Assembly (NCBI RefSeq): GCF_014851815.1
Contig: NZ_JACVAJ010000002.1
Span: 1,054,001-1,118,000, forward strand
Source of the DNA: Pseudoxanthomonas sp. PXM01
GTDB taxonomy: Bacteria; Pseudomonadota; Gammaproteobacteria; Xanthomonadales; Xanthomonadaceae
DNA length: 64,000 nt
Direction: 5' to 3'
The position numbers were made by a program, and so were the translations under genes. This document shows, piece by piece, positions 45,789 through 54,735 of the stretch. Each line of letters starts with the position of its first letter. The first letter of the stretch is position 1. Below the pieces are notes generated by a model. The model made no database searches. It was not told where the DNA came from and worked only from the letters and a program-made list of their open reading frames with translations.

Positions 45789-46517
45789 TCAAGGCGTGCC
45801 GGCACCGGCACCCGCGCCTTCCTTCGCGGCCGCCTGCGTCCACGGGAAGGACTGTTCCACGGCGGCACCACTCTGCGGCACGACGCGGGCGATCACCCGG
45901 ACCGGCTTGAAGCCCGGCGGCAACAGCAGATCGCCTTCGACCTGCTGGAAATACTTGAACGAATAAGGCACCCCGGGCGCATTCGGCTGCTGCCGCAGGT
46001 CGGCCCACCCCAGGCGGCGCAGCTTGCCGGCCTCGGTGCCTTCCACCGACACCAGCAGGCGGCCGGCATTCACCGCGCCCCGGTTGAGGTTCTGGGTGAG
46101 CGTGGCCGTGAAATGCCACGCCTGCTCGTCCTGCGGCTGCAGGGTCAGCTCATGCACGGACAGGCCGCGGCGCTGCGCGGTAGCACCGACGAAGCGCTCG
46201 TAAAAGGCGACATCGGCACGCAGGCCGGCAATTTCCTCGTCGCGCTCGGAGAGGGTCGCTTGCAGGTCGCGGTTGGCGTCGCGACTGATCTGGTCGGAGC
46301 GCGACAGCGTGGCGACCTGCTGTTCCAACGCTTCGATACGTTGTTGCTGATCGCGCAGTTGCGCAGGGGTCGGACCGTCGCCCGCATTGCCCGCCAGGGA
46401 ACGCCACAGCAGCCAACCGCCAATGGCGAGCACCGCGACCGAGGCGACGATGGCAGTGACCGGCCCCTTCCTGAAGCGGGGGGGCGGCACGGTCGGCGGG
46501 AGGGGCCTGGCGTTCAT
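45789..46517 (-). CDS. DUF6776 membrane protein (paralogue A)
   Basis: A 242-residue protein with one membrane helix ([19 protein letters not shown]), a coiled-coil stretch (about residues 52-95, [19 protein letters not shown]) and a periplasmic beta domain ([26 protein letters not shown]). It resembles DUF6776, and the second copy at 46998-47732 shares the blocks [21 protein letters not shown] and YFQQ.. The bactofilin gene lies between the two copies. No catalytic motif; a structural or scaffold role with bactofilin is inference. Confidence 0.82.
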   Translation of the reverse strand: MNARPLPPTVPPPRFRKGPVTAIVASVAVLAIGGWLLWRSLAGNAGDGPTPAQLRDQQQRIEALEQQVATLSRSDQISRDANRDLQATLSERDEEIAGLRADVAFYERFVGATAQRRGLSVHELTLQPQDEQAWHFTATLTQNLNRGAVNAGRLLVSVEGTEAGKLRRLGWADLRQQPNAPGVPYSFKYFQQVEGDLLLPPGFKPVRVIARVVPQSGAAVEQSFPWTQAAAKEGAGAGAGTP

Positions 46518-46564
46518 GGCCGCAGGATAGCGCGGCCGTTCCCAGCGGGCTCTGAATGGCCCGG

Positions 46565-46996
46565 TCAGGCGTCGGCGGTCGCCCAGGCGTCCGGCAGGGC
46601 TGCGCCGTCATGCGCGCCGTTACCGGCCGGAACGGCGTCCGCATGCACCAGGCGACCGGTCAGCTGCGCGCCCGCACTCATCTCGACGACCTTGTAATGC
46701 ACGTTGCCCTGCACACGCGCCTTCGTCGCCAGTTCGATGCGCTCGATGGCGTGCACATCGCCGACCATGCGTCCGTTGATCACCACCACCGGCGCCTGCA
46801 CCTCGCCTTCGATGCTGCCCTGCTCGGCCACCGTCAGCACGGCGCGCTCACCGGCTTCGGCGATCACCTTGCCCTGGATATGGCCTTCCACGTACAGGCC
46901 GCCGCTGAAGACGACATCGCCACGGATGGTCACCTGCGGGCCGATCAGGGTGTCGATGGCACCCACGTCGGGGCGGATGGGCTTGGTCTTGAACAT
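46565..46996 (-). CDS. Bactofilin
   Basis: A 143-residue bactofilin. The central beta-helix (about residues 15-115; DTLIGPQVTIRGDVVFSGGLYVEGHIQGKVIAE and VVVINGRMVGDVHAIERIEL in shorter pieces) polymerises into filaments that position cell-wall or envelope machinery. The flanks are short and disordered. The ATG is one base after the stop of the upstream DUF6776 gene, so translation is coupled. A DUF6776 paralogue follows 47 bases downstream; sandwiching like this suggests a shared envelope-organising unit. Confidence 0.92.
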   Translation of the reverse strand: MFKTKPIRPDVGAIDTLIGPQVTIRGDVVFSGGLYVEGHIQGKVIAEAGERAVLTVAEQGSIEGEVQAPVVVINGRMVGDVHAIERIELATKARVQGNVHYKVVEMSAGAQLTGRLVHADAVPAGNGAHDGAALPDAWATADA

Positions 46997-46997
46997 C

Positions 46998-47732
46998 TCA
47001 CTTGCCTCCTGCGGCAGTTGCGGTCTTCCAGTCGAGGGCCTGCTCCACCGCGGCGTCCTCGCCGTGCAGCGACACCTTGACGCGCTGCGGGGTGAAGTCG
47101 GGCGGCAGCATCACGTTGCCGTCCAGCTGCTGGAAATATCGGAAGGAGTACGCCTGCGCCGGCGCGCTGCGCTGCTGGTGCAGTTCATCCCATTGCACCG
47201 CGGCCAGCTTGCCCGCGCGCACACCTTCGACGGTGAAGCGCATCTGGCCCTGGCTGATGGCGCCCCGGTTCACCGTCTGCGTCAGCATGATCTGGTAGCG
47301 CCAGGTGCCACCGGCTTCGGGCACGAATTCGGCGACATGGACCGTCAGTCCCTTGCGCTGGCTGGTTGATCCCACCAGCCGCTCGAAGAACGCGATATCG
47401 GCCCGCAATGCCGCAATTTCCTCGTCGCGCTCGGCCAGGGCCTCCTGGACTTCGGCATTGGCGGCGCGACTGATCTGGTCCGACCGCGAGAGCGTGGATT
47501 CACGCTGGCGCAGGCCGCTCAGTTCGGACCGCAACGCCCTGACTTCACGCTCGGCGTTCGCACGCGCCGCATCGGCCTTCGCCAGCCGGGGGGCAGCCGT
47601 ATGACTGGCCGCCCACCATGTCGCGCCCACACCAACGGTCAAGACCAGCGCGAACAGCAGCGAGGTGCCGCGGCGACGTACGGCCGCGTCACGCGGCACG
47701 ATGCGGAAGCGGGAAGGAGCAGGCGCAGACAT
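46998..47732 (-). CDS. DUF6776 membrane protein (paralogue B)
   Basis: A 244-residue paralogue of the gene at 45789-46517: a cytoplasmic basic N-terminus, one helix (TSLLFALVLTVGVGATWW), a coiled-coil region (AKADAARANAEREVRALRSE) and a periplasmic domain with SFRYFQQLDGNVMLPPDFTP. It ends one base before the bactofilin ATG. Start 47732 gives MSAPAPSRFRIVPRDA; longer frames upstream overlap the divergent promoter of the DUF4126 gene and are not credible. Confidence 0.85.
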   Translation of the reverse strand: MSAPAPSRFRIVPRDAAVRRRGTSLLFALVLTVGVGATWWAASHTAAPRLAKADAARANAEREVRALRSELSGLRQRESTLSRSDQISRAANAEVQEALAERDEEIAALRADIAFFERLVGSTSQRKGLTVHVAEFVPEAGGTWRYQIMLTQTVNRGAISQGQMRFTVEGVRAGKLAAVQWDELHQQRSAPAQAYSFRYFQQLDGNVMLPPDFTPQRVKVSLHGEDAAVEQALDWKTATAAGGK

Positions 47733-47780
47733 GACGGACAAGCGGCAGGCGGCGCTCAGCCGGCAGCCAGACGGGACCCC

Positions 47781-47786
47781 TATACT
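47781..47786 (+). promoter_or_regulatory. Possible -10 element for the DUF4126 gene
   Basis: TATACT lies 45 bases upstream of the DUF4126 start in the divergent region. No good -35 hexamer is seen at the right distance, so the call is weak. Confidence 0.3.
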
Positions 47787-47830
47787 CGCCGCAGTGGCGC
47801 GAGCCCTTGAGTCTAACGGGAGTGGCCGGG

Positions 47831-48451
47831 ATGTCCGAAGCGCATCTTTTCGTAATTGGGATCCTGTTGGCATGGATGGCCGGGATCCGCGTCTACCTCA
47901 CGGTCTTCGGCGTGGGCCTGGCGGGCGCGCTGGGCTGGCTCGACCTGCCGCCGGCCTTGCAGGCCACCGAATCCTGGTGGGTACTGGGCACCTCCGGTGC
48001 GCTGGCGCTGACCGAGTTCTTCGCCGACAAGATTCCGGGCGTGGACTCCGGTTGGGACCTGCTCCAGACACTGGCACGCGTGCCGGCCGGCGCCTTCCTG
48101 GCAGCGGCCACCCTCTCGCCCGACGGACAATTGAGTGGCGGCGTGTTGGCCGCCGGCGCGGGTGTCGCACTGACCAGCCATGTGCTGAAGAGCGGGTCCC
48201 GCGCCCTGATGAACACGTCGCCCGAGCCTGTGAGCAACTGGGCCGCCTCGGTCACCGAGGATGCCGTGGTGGTGGGCGGCCTGGCATTGGCCTTTGCGCA
48301 CCCCTGGATTGCGTTGTTCCTGGTGATTGGCGCATCGGTGCTGATCGCGGTCGCGGTGTGGTGGGTGTGGCGCAAGGTGTCGCGTGGCCTGAAGCGGTTG
48401 CTGCAGGCCGCACCGTTCGCGGATGCGCCACCCCCTACCTCCGGCCCGTGA
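47831..48451 (+). CDS. DUF4126 membrane protein
   Basis: A 206-residue membrane protein with about five hydrophobic segments. GIRVYLTVFGVGLAGALGWLDLP, FFADKIPGVDSGWDLLQTLARVPAGAF and TSHVLKSGSRALMNTSPEP are typical of DUF4126 (function unknown). The chosen start, ATG 47831, follows a possible -10 element; TTG at 47807 is too close to the -10 to be the start. It is transcribed divergently from the DUF6776/bactofilin group. Confidence 0.85.
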   Translation: MSEAHLFVIGILLAWMAGIRVYLTVFGVGLAGALGWLDLPPALQATESWWVLGTSGALALTEFFADKIPGVDSGWDLLQTLARVPAGAFLAAATLSPDGQLSGGVLAAGAGVALTSHVLKSGSRALMNTSPEPVSNWAASVTEDAVVVGGLALAFAHPWIALFLVIGASVLIAVAVWWVWRKVSRGLKRLLQAAPFADAPPPTSGP

Positions 48452-48534
48452 CAGGGGCCGACGCATCGGGGATCATGAGTCCCGCCTCGGCCGTGAACTT
48501 CATCGCATAATGGGGCTCAGCTTGGGGAAGCCTG

Positions 48535-50430
48535 ATGTCCGCCATCGATCCCACATCCCGCCCGCAGGATGAGCCCTCACGCTCGCGCCTGCGCGCCGAA
48601 ACACCACCGGCCAACCATTGGCGCCGCTGGGTGGACGATGCTGCCCCCGAGGACGCGGCGGATGCCCCCGGAGCCGGAGAGCCCGTCGACATGACCCCAC
48701 AGACCCCCACGCCATCGCCCCCGATCGCCCCGATGACCGAGCCGCCCGCCACCGCCACGACGGTCGCGCCGCCGGAACCGGTCGATCCGGAGTCTCCCTA
48801 CCGCGTCCTGATCGTCGAGGACGACCGCGGCCAGGCCCTGTTCGCCCAGAGCGTGCTGCACGGCGCCGGCATGCAGGCGGAAGTGCAGATGCAGTCCGAT
48901 GGCCTGCTCGACACGATGCGCCGCTTCCGTCCCGACCTGGTGCTGATGGACCTGCACATGCCGGGCAAGGACGGCATGTCGCTGACCATGCTGCTGCGGC
49001 AGCAGCCGGAGTACCTGCACCTGCCGATCGTGTTCCTGACCGGCGATCCCGACCCGGAGCGGCAGTTCGAGGTGCTGGAGAGCGGCGCCGACGACTTCCT
49101 CAACAAGCCGATCCGCCCGCGTCACCTGATCGCCGCGGTCTCCAACCGCATCCAGCGCGCGCGCCAGCGCAACCAGGCCCTGCAGGCGCCGCGCCCATCG
49201 GTCAACACCGACACCGGACTGCCGACGCGCACCTTCGTGCTCCAGCAGTTGGCCGAGTCGCTGCAGCGGCAGTCGCGTGGCGGCGTGTTCTTCGTCGAGG
49301 TCAACAGCGCACTGAGCCTGCGGGAGCGCTACGGCTACGCGGTGTTCGAGCACCTCATGAACCAGGCAGGCCGGCAGCTCGCCGCCGCGGCCTCGCCGCA
49401 TCCGGTGGCGCGCCTGAACGACAACAGCTTCCTGATGCTGGCCGACAGCGTCGACGAGACGACACTCGCCGCGCTCGCGCAGCAGTTGCGGGACGGACTG
49501 GCCAGCCATGACTTCCAGACCCGTCCCAACGAAGTCCTCAAGCTGCGCGGCTCGGTCGGCTACACCGCCCTGTCGCTCGGCTTCGCCGACGCCGGCAGCG
49601 CGCTGGAGGCCATCGAACGCGCCGTGCTGCAGGCCCGCCTGAAGGCCGACAGCCTGGCCGAGTACGTTCCGGCGGAAGTCGACGACGATGCGCCGCGCAT
49701 CTCGCTGGAGGATGGCCAGTTCGAGCTGGCCTACCAGCCGATCGTCGCGGTGGCCGGCAGCGACCAGGCGCAGTACCAGGTGTTGCTGCGGATGCGCCAG
49801 CCCGACGGCTCGTTGCTGCCGGCCTCGCAGGTCATTCCGGCCGCGGAACTGGCCGGCGGCATCGCGCAGATCGACCACTGGGTGCTGGAGCACGCTCTGT
49901 ACGTGCTCGCCGAGCGGCAGGCTGCGGGCCCATCGCTGCGGCTGTTCGTTTCGCAATCTCCCCGGTCGCTGGCGCGCGAATCGCATGCGCAATGGCTGCT
50001 GGATGCGCTGCGCGCGCGTGGCATCGAAGGTACATCGCTGGTCATCGACCTGCGTCTTGCCGACGCGCTGATCCACACGGTCACGCTGCGGCAGTTCTGC
50101 CAGCAGCTGATGCCGGCCGGGGTGCAGTTCTGCCTGAGCCAGTTCGAGCCCGGCACGGAAGCCGACGCCCTGCTGACGCAGCTGCCGCTGGGCTTCGTGC
50201 GTGTGTCCAGCAAGTACGCCACCGCGCACGCCGATCCGGTGTTGCGCGACCAGTTGCGCGGCATCATCGACAGCGCCCATCGCCAAGGACTGCAGGTGAT
50301 CGGCCAGCAGATCGAAGATCCGCAGGCCGCGGCCGCCATGTGGATGGGCGGCGTCGACTTCATCCAGGGCAACCTGGTGCAGGCCGTCGGCAGCGAGCTC
50401 GGCTTCGACTTCCACAACGCGGTGCTGTAA
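48535..50430 (+). CDS. REC-GGDEF-EAL protein with degenerate c-di-GMP domains
   Basis: A 631-residue cytoplasmic signalling protein. After a long disordered Pro/Ala N-terminus, a receiver domain (about 88-210; VLIVEDDRGQALF, phospho-acceptor D139 in LVLMDLHMPG) is intact. The GGDEF domain (about 225-370) has LNDNSF in place of GGDEF, and the EAL domain (about 395-625) has YQVLLRM in place of YEALLR, with other catalytic residues missing (LSQFEPGTEA where DDFG is expected). It is thus more likely a c-di-GMP receptor or scaffold than an enzyme. It is followed 2 bases later by a hybrid histidine kinase, probably its partner. Confidence 0.9.
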   Translation: MSAIDPTSRPQDEPSRSRLRAETPPANHWRRWVDDAAPEDAADAPGAGEPVDMTPQTPTPSPPIAPMTEPPATATTVAPPEPVDPESPYRVLIVEDDRGQALFAQSVLHGAGMQAEVQMQSDGLLDTMRRFRPDLVLMDLHMPGKDGMSLTMLLRQQPEYLHLPIVFLTGDPDPERQFEVLESGADDFLNKPIRPRHLIAAVSNRIQRARQRNQALQAPRPSVNTDTGLPTRTFVLQQLAESLQRQSRGGVFFVEVNSALSLRERYGYAVFEHLMNQAGRQLAAAASPHPVARLNDNSFLMLADSVDETTLAALAQQLRDGLASHDFQTRPNEVLKLRGSVGYTALSLGFADAGSALEAIERAVLQARLKADSLAEYVPAEVDDDAPRISLEDGQFELAYQPIVAVAGSDQAQYQVLLRMRQPDGSLLPASQVIPAAELAGGIAQIDHWVLEHALYVLAERQAAGPSLRLFVSQSPRSLARESHAQWLLDALRARGIEGTSLVIDLRLADALIHTVTLRQFCQQLMPAGVQFCLSQFEPGTEADALLTQLPLGFVRVSSKYATAHADPVLRDQLRGIIDSAHRQGLQVIGQQIEDPQAAAAMWMGGVDFIQGNLVQAVGSELGFDFHNAVL

Positions 50431-50432
50431 CG

Positions 50433-52928
50433 ATGCCCAGCGCCGGACGGACGCCGGTGATGCCCTGGGTGACGATGGCCTGCGCCGCCGTCTCGGTGGT
50501 GTCGCTGGGTCTGCACTGGGCGGGGACGACCGGGCCGTGGTTGCCGGTGGCGACCGCCGGCGGAGGCGCCAGCCTGCTGGCCGCTTTCGCCTCCGCCTGG
50601 CACGCGCGCAGCGAAGCGCGTCGCCATACCGGCGTGCAGGCCCGCGCGGCGATGGCCGAGTCCGAACGCGACGGTTTGCAGCGCGACCTGCAACGGCATG
50701 ATCGCCTGGAGCAGGAACTGGTGCGCGCGAAGCAGGCCGCCGAATCCGCCGCGATGGCCAAGGGCGAGTTCCTCGCCACCATGAGCCATGAGATCCGCAC
50801 CCCGCTCAACGGCATCGTGCCGATGCTGGAAATGCTGTCGCGTGCGCCGCTGGCGCCCGACCAGCGCGAGATGCTGACGACGGCGACCGCGTCATCCCAT
50901 CAATTGCTGCGGATCGTCGACGACATCCTCGACTACTCCAAGCTCGAGGCCAACAAGCTCGACCTCGAGATCACCGGCTTCAATCTGCGCGAGTTGCTCG
51001 ACAGCGTGCTGCAGCTGATGTATCGCCCGGCGGAGAACAAGGGCCTGCGCCTGAGCCTGCAGCTCGATCCCGCGGTCCGGCTGCCGGTGCGCGGCGATCC
51101 GGTCCGCCTGCGGCAGGTGCTGACGAATCTGGTCGGCAACGCGATCAAGTTCACCGAGCGCGGTTCGATCACGCTGGTGGTGCGCCGGCTGGGCGAAACT
51201 GCTGCCCAGCACCTGTTGAGGTTCGAAGTCCGCGATACCGGCATCGGCATCGAAGAGGATGCACGCCACCGACTGTTCCATTCCTTCAGCCAGGCCGACG
51301 CATCCACGACGCGGTTGTACGGCGGCACCGGGCTGGGGTTGGCCATCTGCCGGCGCATCGTCGACCTGATGGGCGGGCGCATCGACGTCGTGTCGGAGGT
51401 GGGCCGCGGGTCCACGTTCTGGTTCGAAGTGCCGCTGATGAAGGTCATCGGCGACCTACGCCAGCGCGACAACGGCGCGCTCGACCACGGCCGGGTGCTG
51501 GTCGTCTCCCCCGACGCCCGCCTGCGCCAGCGCCTCACGATGCTCGCCACCAACTGGGGCATGCACCCGGTCGCCGTCGAGACGACACAGGAAGCACTGG
51601 ACCGCCTGCGCCTGATCGGCGAACAGGGACAGCAGGACTATCTGGCCGTACTGGCCGACATCAGTGGTATCCGCAGTACGGCGCTGGCGCTGCATCGGGC
51701 GATCACGCGACGCCCCGCGCCGGATCCCTTGCGCCTGGTGTGGCTCTATGGCGACGACACGGTACCGGCGGAACTGCATCCGCGCAGTACGCTGCTGTCG
51801 CGACAGTCACCCGACGCGGACCTGCGCGCCGCGCTGACCGGCGCCGCGCCGGAGCAGGAAGCGGCCGCGGTCGACACGATGGAAGAGATCTTTCCCGAAT
51901 CCACGGTCGCCCTGACCCTCGCCGGCGACGAAGCAGCCCCCGCGTCGAGCGACGCGGGCCCCGACGCGCCAGCGCCCCCCATCGCACAGACGGAGGAGAC
52001 GCCAGCCACGGAGCCGGAGCCTGCCGTGGTCAGCGCGATGCGTACCGAGCCGCGCCTGCTGCTGGTGGAGGACAACCCGGTCAATCTGTTGGTGGCGCAG
52101 AAACTGCTATCCGCGCTCGGCTTCTGCTGCGAGACCGCCGCCAACGGCGACATCGCGCTGAAGCGCATGCAGCTTGAGCATTTCGACCTGATCCTGATGG
52201 ACTGCCAGATGCCCGTGCTGGATGGTTACGCCGCCACACGGCGCTGGCGCGAACTGGAAGTGCAGCGCGCCGACGGGGGCCGCTTGCCGATCGTGGCGAT
52301 GACCGCCAACGCCATGGCGGGAGACCGCCAACGTTGCCTGGATGCCGGCATGGACGACTACCTGGCCAAGCCAGTGTCGCGCGAACAGCTGGAAAGCTGT
52401 CTGCACCGCTGGCTGCCCGACCGCATGAACTTCGTGCTACGCAACGCCGCACTCGTCCCTCCGGCGGAACCCGCACCACCCCCGCCTGCCGTGGCCACAG
52501 CCCGTGCGCCCGCGCCGAGCTTCCCGGTGCTCGATCAGACGATGCTGGAGGAACTGCGCGAGATCGCAGGCGACGAGACCACGCGCATCATCACCATCTT
52601 CCTCGAAGACGCGCCACGCCTGATCGGCACGCTGGAAAAGGCTGCCGCCGTTCCCGATCTGGACGCCATGCGCGACGCGGCTCACACACTCAAGTCTTCC
52701 AGTGCGAATGTCGGCGCCATGGCGTTGTCCGCCGCCGCCAAGCGCGTGGAACTGGGCGCCCGCGCGCGCAAGCTGGAGCGCCCGGCCGTGGCCGTCGCCC
52801 TGGTCATTGCGGAGTACGCGCGTGCGCGCATGGCCCTGCAGGGCTACGCCGCACAGCAGCTGGGTCGGCCGCTGCTCCCGCCGCAGCAGACTGCGGCAGC
52901 TCAGTCCTCGAGCTTGGTCAACAGGTAA
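50433..52928 (+). CDS. Hybrid histidine kinase with receiver and HPt domains
   Basis: An 831-residue membrane kinase. Two hydrophobic segments (about 10-50) form a small anchor with no obvious large sensor domain, followed by a short coiled coil. HisKA has H119 ([15 protein letters not shown]), the catalytic domain has [18 protein letters not shown] and [11 protein letters not shown] first receiver-like region (about 345-450) lacks the usual phospho-acceptor pattern. The second receiver ([16 protein letters not shown]589 in [13 protein letters not shown]) and a C-terminal HPt domain with H751 ([12 protein letters not shown]) complete a phosphorelay. It probably signals to the REC domain of the upstream protein. 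Start ATG 50433 follows 2 bases after the stop of the upstream gene. Confidence 0.93.
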   Translation: MPSAGRTPVMPWVTMACAAVSVVSLGLHWAGTTGPWLPVATAGGGASLLAAFASAWHARSEARRHTGVQARAAMAESERDGLQRDLQRHDRLEQELVRAKQAAESAAMAKGEFLATMSHEIRTPLNGIVPMLEMLSRAPLAPDQREMLTTATASSHQLLRIVDDILDYSKLEANKLDLEITGFNLRELLDSVLQLMYRPAENKGLRLSLQLDPAVRLPVRGDPVRLRQVLTNLVGNAIKFTERGSITLVVRRLGETAAQHLLRFEVRDTGIGIEEDARHRLFHSFSQADASTTRLYGGTGLGLAICRRIVDLMGGRIDVVSEVGRGSTFWFEVPLMKVIGDLRQRDNGALDHGRVLVVSPDARLRQRLTMLATNWGMHPVAVETTQEALDRLRLIGEQGQQDYLAVLADISGIRSTALALHRAITRRPAPDPLRLVWLYGDDTVPAELHPRSTLLSRQSPDADLRAALTGAAPEQEAAAVDTMEEIFPESTVALTLAGDEAAPASSDAGPDAPAPPIAQTEETPATEPEPAVVSAMRTEPRLLLVEDNPVNLLVAQKLLSALGFCCETAANGDIALKRMQLEHFDLILMDCQMPVLDGYAATRRWRELEVQRADGGRLPIVAMTANAMAGDRQRCLDAGMDDYLAKPVSREQLESCLHRWLPDRMNFVLRNAALVPPAEPAPPPPAVATARAPAPSFPVLDQTMLEELREIAGDETTRIITIFLEDAPRLIGTLEKAAAVPDLDAMRDAAHTLKSSSANVGAMALSAAAKRVELGARARKLERPAVAVALVIAEYARARMALQGYAAQQLGRPLLPPQQTAAAQSSSLVNR

Positions 52929-53377
52929 TTCGGTTCGCCGATCCGGTCGATCACCGACAGCTGCGTTTCCAGCCAGTCGATATGTTCTTCCTCGGAATCG
53001 AGGATGGTGGCGAACAATTGCCGGCTGACGTAGTCGGCCACCGATTCGCAGTACGCGATCGCATCGCGGAGCACCGGCAGCGCTTCCTGTTCCAACGTCA
53101 GGTCGCATTCAAGGATTTCGCGTGGCGTCTCGCCGATGCGCAGCTTGCCCAGAGCCTGGAAGTTCGGCAGACCATCGAGGAACAGGATGCGCTCCGACAG
53201 CTTGTCGGCATGCTTCATTTCGTCGATGGATTCCTTGTACTCGTGCTCGGCCAGTTCCTTGAAACCCCAGTTCTTGAGCATCTTGGCGTGCAGGAAGTAC
53301 TGGTTGATCGCGGTCAGCTCGTTGTAGAGCGCCTTGTTGAGGTACTCGATGACCTTGGCGTCGCCTTTCATGGCCAT
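52901..53377 (-). CDS. bfr: Bacterioferritin
   Basis: A 158-residue haem-containing ferritin that stores iron in a 24-mer. Ferroxidase residues E18, E51, H54, E94, E127 and H130 sit in [32 protein letters not shown] and [12 protein letters not shown]52 in EMKHAD binds the haem. Start could be ATG 53377 or 53371; both are close to [15 protein letters not shown]. Its 3' end overlaps the hybrid kinase gene by 28 bases. bfd lies upstream on the same strand, and the pair probably forms an iron-regulated unit. Confidence 0.97.
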   Translation of the reverse strand: MAMKGDAKVIEYLNKALYNELTAINQYFLHAKMLKNWGFKELAEHEYKESIDEMKHADKLSERILFLDGLPNFQALGKLRIGETPREILECDLTLEQEALPVLRDAIAYCESVADYVSRQLFATILDSEEEHIDWLETQLSVIDRIGEPNYLLTKLED

Positions 53378-53489
53378 GCTCCGTGGGCGGGGACGGCAGA
53401 GGTTAGCCCGTGCGCACGTACAGTGACGGAACGCGAATCGTGTTCATTGGGGGAGCACGCAACGCCGCCGACGGGCGGCATGCACCCTG

Positions 53490-53702
53490 TCAGGCAGCGT
53501 GCGACAGCGCGAGGATGGGGAACAGCGGCTCCCGGGCGGCAGGCTGGGCGGACTGAAGCACATCCATCGCCATGTCGAGGCAGCTGCCGCAATTGGCGCC
53601 GGCACCGGTCCGCATGGTCAATTCGGCCACAGTGGAGCACCCGGCGGCGGCGGCCTCGCGGATCTGGTGGTCGGTTATGCCATTGCAGATGCAGACGTAC
53701 AC
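53490..53702 (-). CDS. bfd: Bacterioferritin-associated ferredoxin (Bfd)
   Basis: A 70-residue [2Fe-2S] protein with VYVCICNGITDHQIREA at its start and GANCGSCLDMA near its end: the four cysteines of the Bfd family. It reduces bacterioferritin to release stored iron. The start is GTG at 53702; no ATG gives a full-length protein. It is 112 bases upstream of bfr. A sigma70-like promoter overlapped by a Fur-box-like element lies immediately upstream. Confidence 0.92.
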   Translation of the reverse strand: MYVCICNGITDHQIREAAAAGCSTVAELTMRTGAGANCGSCLDMAMDVLQSAQPAAREPLFPILALSHAA

Positions 53703-53744
53703 GGTGGTAGCGGCGGCGCGACGGGCACGGAACGGCCCGCGACC

Positions 53745-53776
53745 ATTCCACCTCGAATGAGAATGATTGTCAATTC
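53745..53776 (-). promoter_or_regulatory. Promoter of bfd with overlapping Fur-box-like sequence
   Basis: On the minus strand TTGACA (53768-53773) and TGGAAT (53745-53750) are separated by exactly 17 bases. The -35 region lies in GAATGAGAATGATTGTCAAT (plus-strand positions 53755-53774), which resembles the Fur box. The element overlaps the last codons of rppH. Iron-dependent control of bfd fits the family; binding here is inferred. Confidence 0.75.
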
Positions 53777-54366
53777 TTAACAGGCTCGCCGGCTCCGCCC
53801 CGTTTACGGGCCGGCCGGTCGCGGTTGCGTCGGCGCGGCGCCTCGGGCGCCCTGGGATCGGGCAGCTGGGCCGGGATCGCCTGCGGCCCGGCGACGCTCC
53901 GGGCAAACGCAGCCAGATGCCCCAGCGCGCTGGCGTAAACGCGGCGCTTGAAGATCACCACGTGCTCCAGCGGGTACCAGAAGTCCACCCAGCGCCAATG
54001 GTCGAATTCCGGGCTCTCGGTCAGATCCAGGCGCAAGTGCGCCTCGTCGCCGATCAGGCGAAGCAGAAACCACACCTGCTTCTGCCCGATGCAGACCTGC
54101 CGTTCGGTGCGCCGGATTGCACGAGGAGGCAGGCGATAGCGCAGCCAGCCGGGCGTGACACCCAACACTTCCACATGTTCGGGCAACAGGCCGGTTTCTT
54201 CGCGCAACTCGCGGTACATGGCCTCGACCGGCGTCTCGTCCGTGTTCATGCCGCCTTGCGGGAACTGCCAGCCATCCCGGCGCACGCGTCGCGCCCAGAA
54301 CACCCGGCCATCCGGCCGCATCAACACGATACCGACATTGGGTCGGTAGCCGTCCGGATCGATCAC
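53770..54366 (-). CDS. rppH: RNA pyrophosphohydrolase RppH
   Basis: A 198-residue Nudix enzyme that removes pyrophosphate from mRNA 5' ends to start decay. [51 protein letters not shown] (the Nudix box) and [17 protein letters not shown] are standard. The C-terminal tail is basic and Ala/Pro/Arg-rich. The start is GTG at 54366, with CAGGAG 8 bases upstream. The end of the gene overlaps the bfd promoter region. Confidence 0.95.
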   Translation of the reverse strand: MIDPDGYRPNVGIVLMRPDGRVFWARRVRRDGWQFPQGGMNTDETPVEAMYRELREETGLLPEHVEVLGVTPGWLRYRLPPRAIRRTERQVCIGQKQVWFLLRLIGDEAHLRLDLTESPEFDHWRWVDFWYPLEHVVIFKRRVYASALGHLAAFARSVAGPQAIPAQLPDPRAPEAPRRRNRDRPARKRGGAGEPVKN

Positions 54367-54440
54367 GATGCGGACTCCTGAAATCTACTGCCCCCGACTC
54401 TGCCACGCGTTGTCGCAGGCGACAAGCACGCTTCCCAAGC

Positions 54441-54469
54441 TTGACAGGGATGGGGTGGAAATGAAGAAT
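54441..54469 (+). promoter_or_regulatory. Promoter of tRNA-Met
   Basis: A perfect TTGACA (54441-54446), 17 bases, then AAGAAT (54464-54469, 4 of 6 to TATAAT). The tRNA begins 14 bases later, a normal distance. Confidence 0.75.
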
Positions 54470-54482
54470 ACGCGGTTCCCGC

Positions 54483-54559
54483 GGCTATGTAGCTCAGCCG
54501 GTTAGAGCACAGCACTCATAATGCTGGGGTCGGTGGTTCGAGTCCACCCATAGCCACCA
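54483..54559 (+). tRNA. tRNA-Met (CAT)
   Basis: A 77-base tRNA with encoded CCA. Acceptor GGCTATG pairs with CATAGCC, the D-loop AGCTCAGCCGGTTAGAGC, the anticodon loop CTCATAA with CAT, and the T-arm GGTGGTTCGAGTCCACC are all present. The body fits the elongator tRNA-Met rather than the initiator, which begins with an unpaired C1-A72. An integrase lies 177 bases downstream, so its 3' end is the likely attachment site. Confidence 0.97.
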
Positions 54560-54584
54560 CGCGGTAGTACAAGCAAGTCCAACT

Positions 54585-54627
54585 AAGGCCGGAAAGCCCA
54601 GTAAAATCAAGGCTTCCGGCCTTTTTT
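54585..54627 (+). terminator. Terminator of tRNA-Met
   Basis: AAGGCCGGAAAGCC pairs with GGCTTCCGGCCTT (one bulged A), loop of 12 bases, followed by TTTTTT. It ends transcription of the tRNA before the integrase gene. Confidence 0.85.
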
Positions 54628-54663
54628 GCGCCCGATGTAGTCCGAGGGAATCCATTGCAAGCC

Positions 54664-54721
54664 GGCGGTAAGGGGCGGTAACTTTGACGGTAAGCGACCT
54701 ACCGCCAAAACTGTTACCGCC
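54664..54721. repeat. Five GGCGGTAA-type repeats upstream of the integrase
   Basis: GGCGGTAAG (54664), GGCGGTAAC (54674) and GACGGTAAG (54686) run on the plus strand; TACCGCC (54700) and TTACCGCC (54714) are inverted copies. They fill the 60 bases just upstream of the integrase start. The spacing of about 10-14 bases suits arm-type integrase binding or autoregulation by an excisionase-like factor; this is inference. Confidence 0.7.
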
Positions 54722-54735
54722 AAGGCCGTTTTCGC

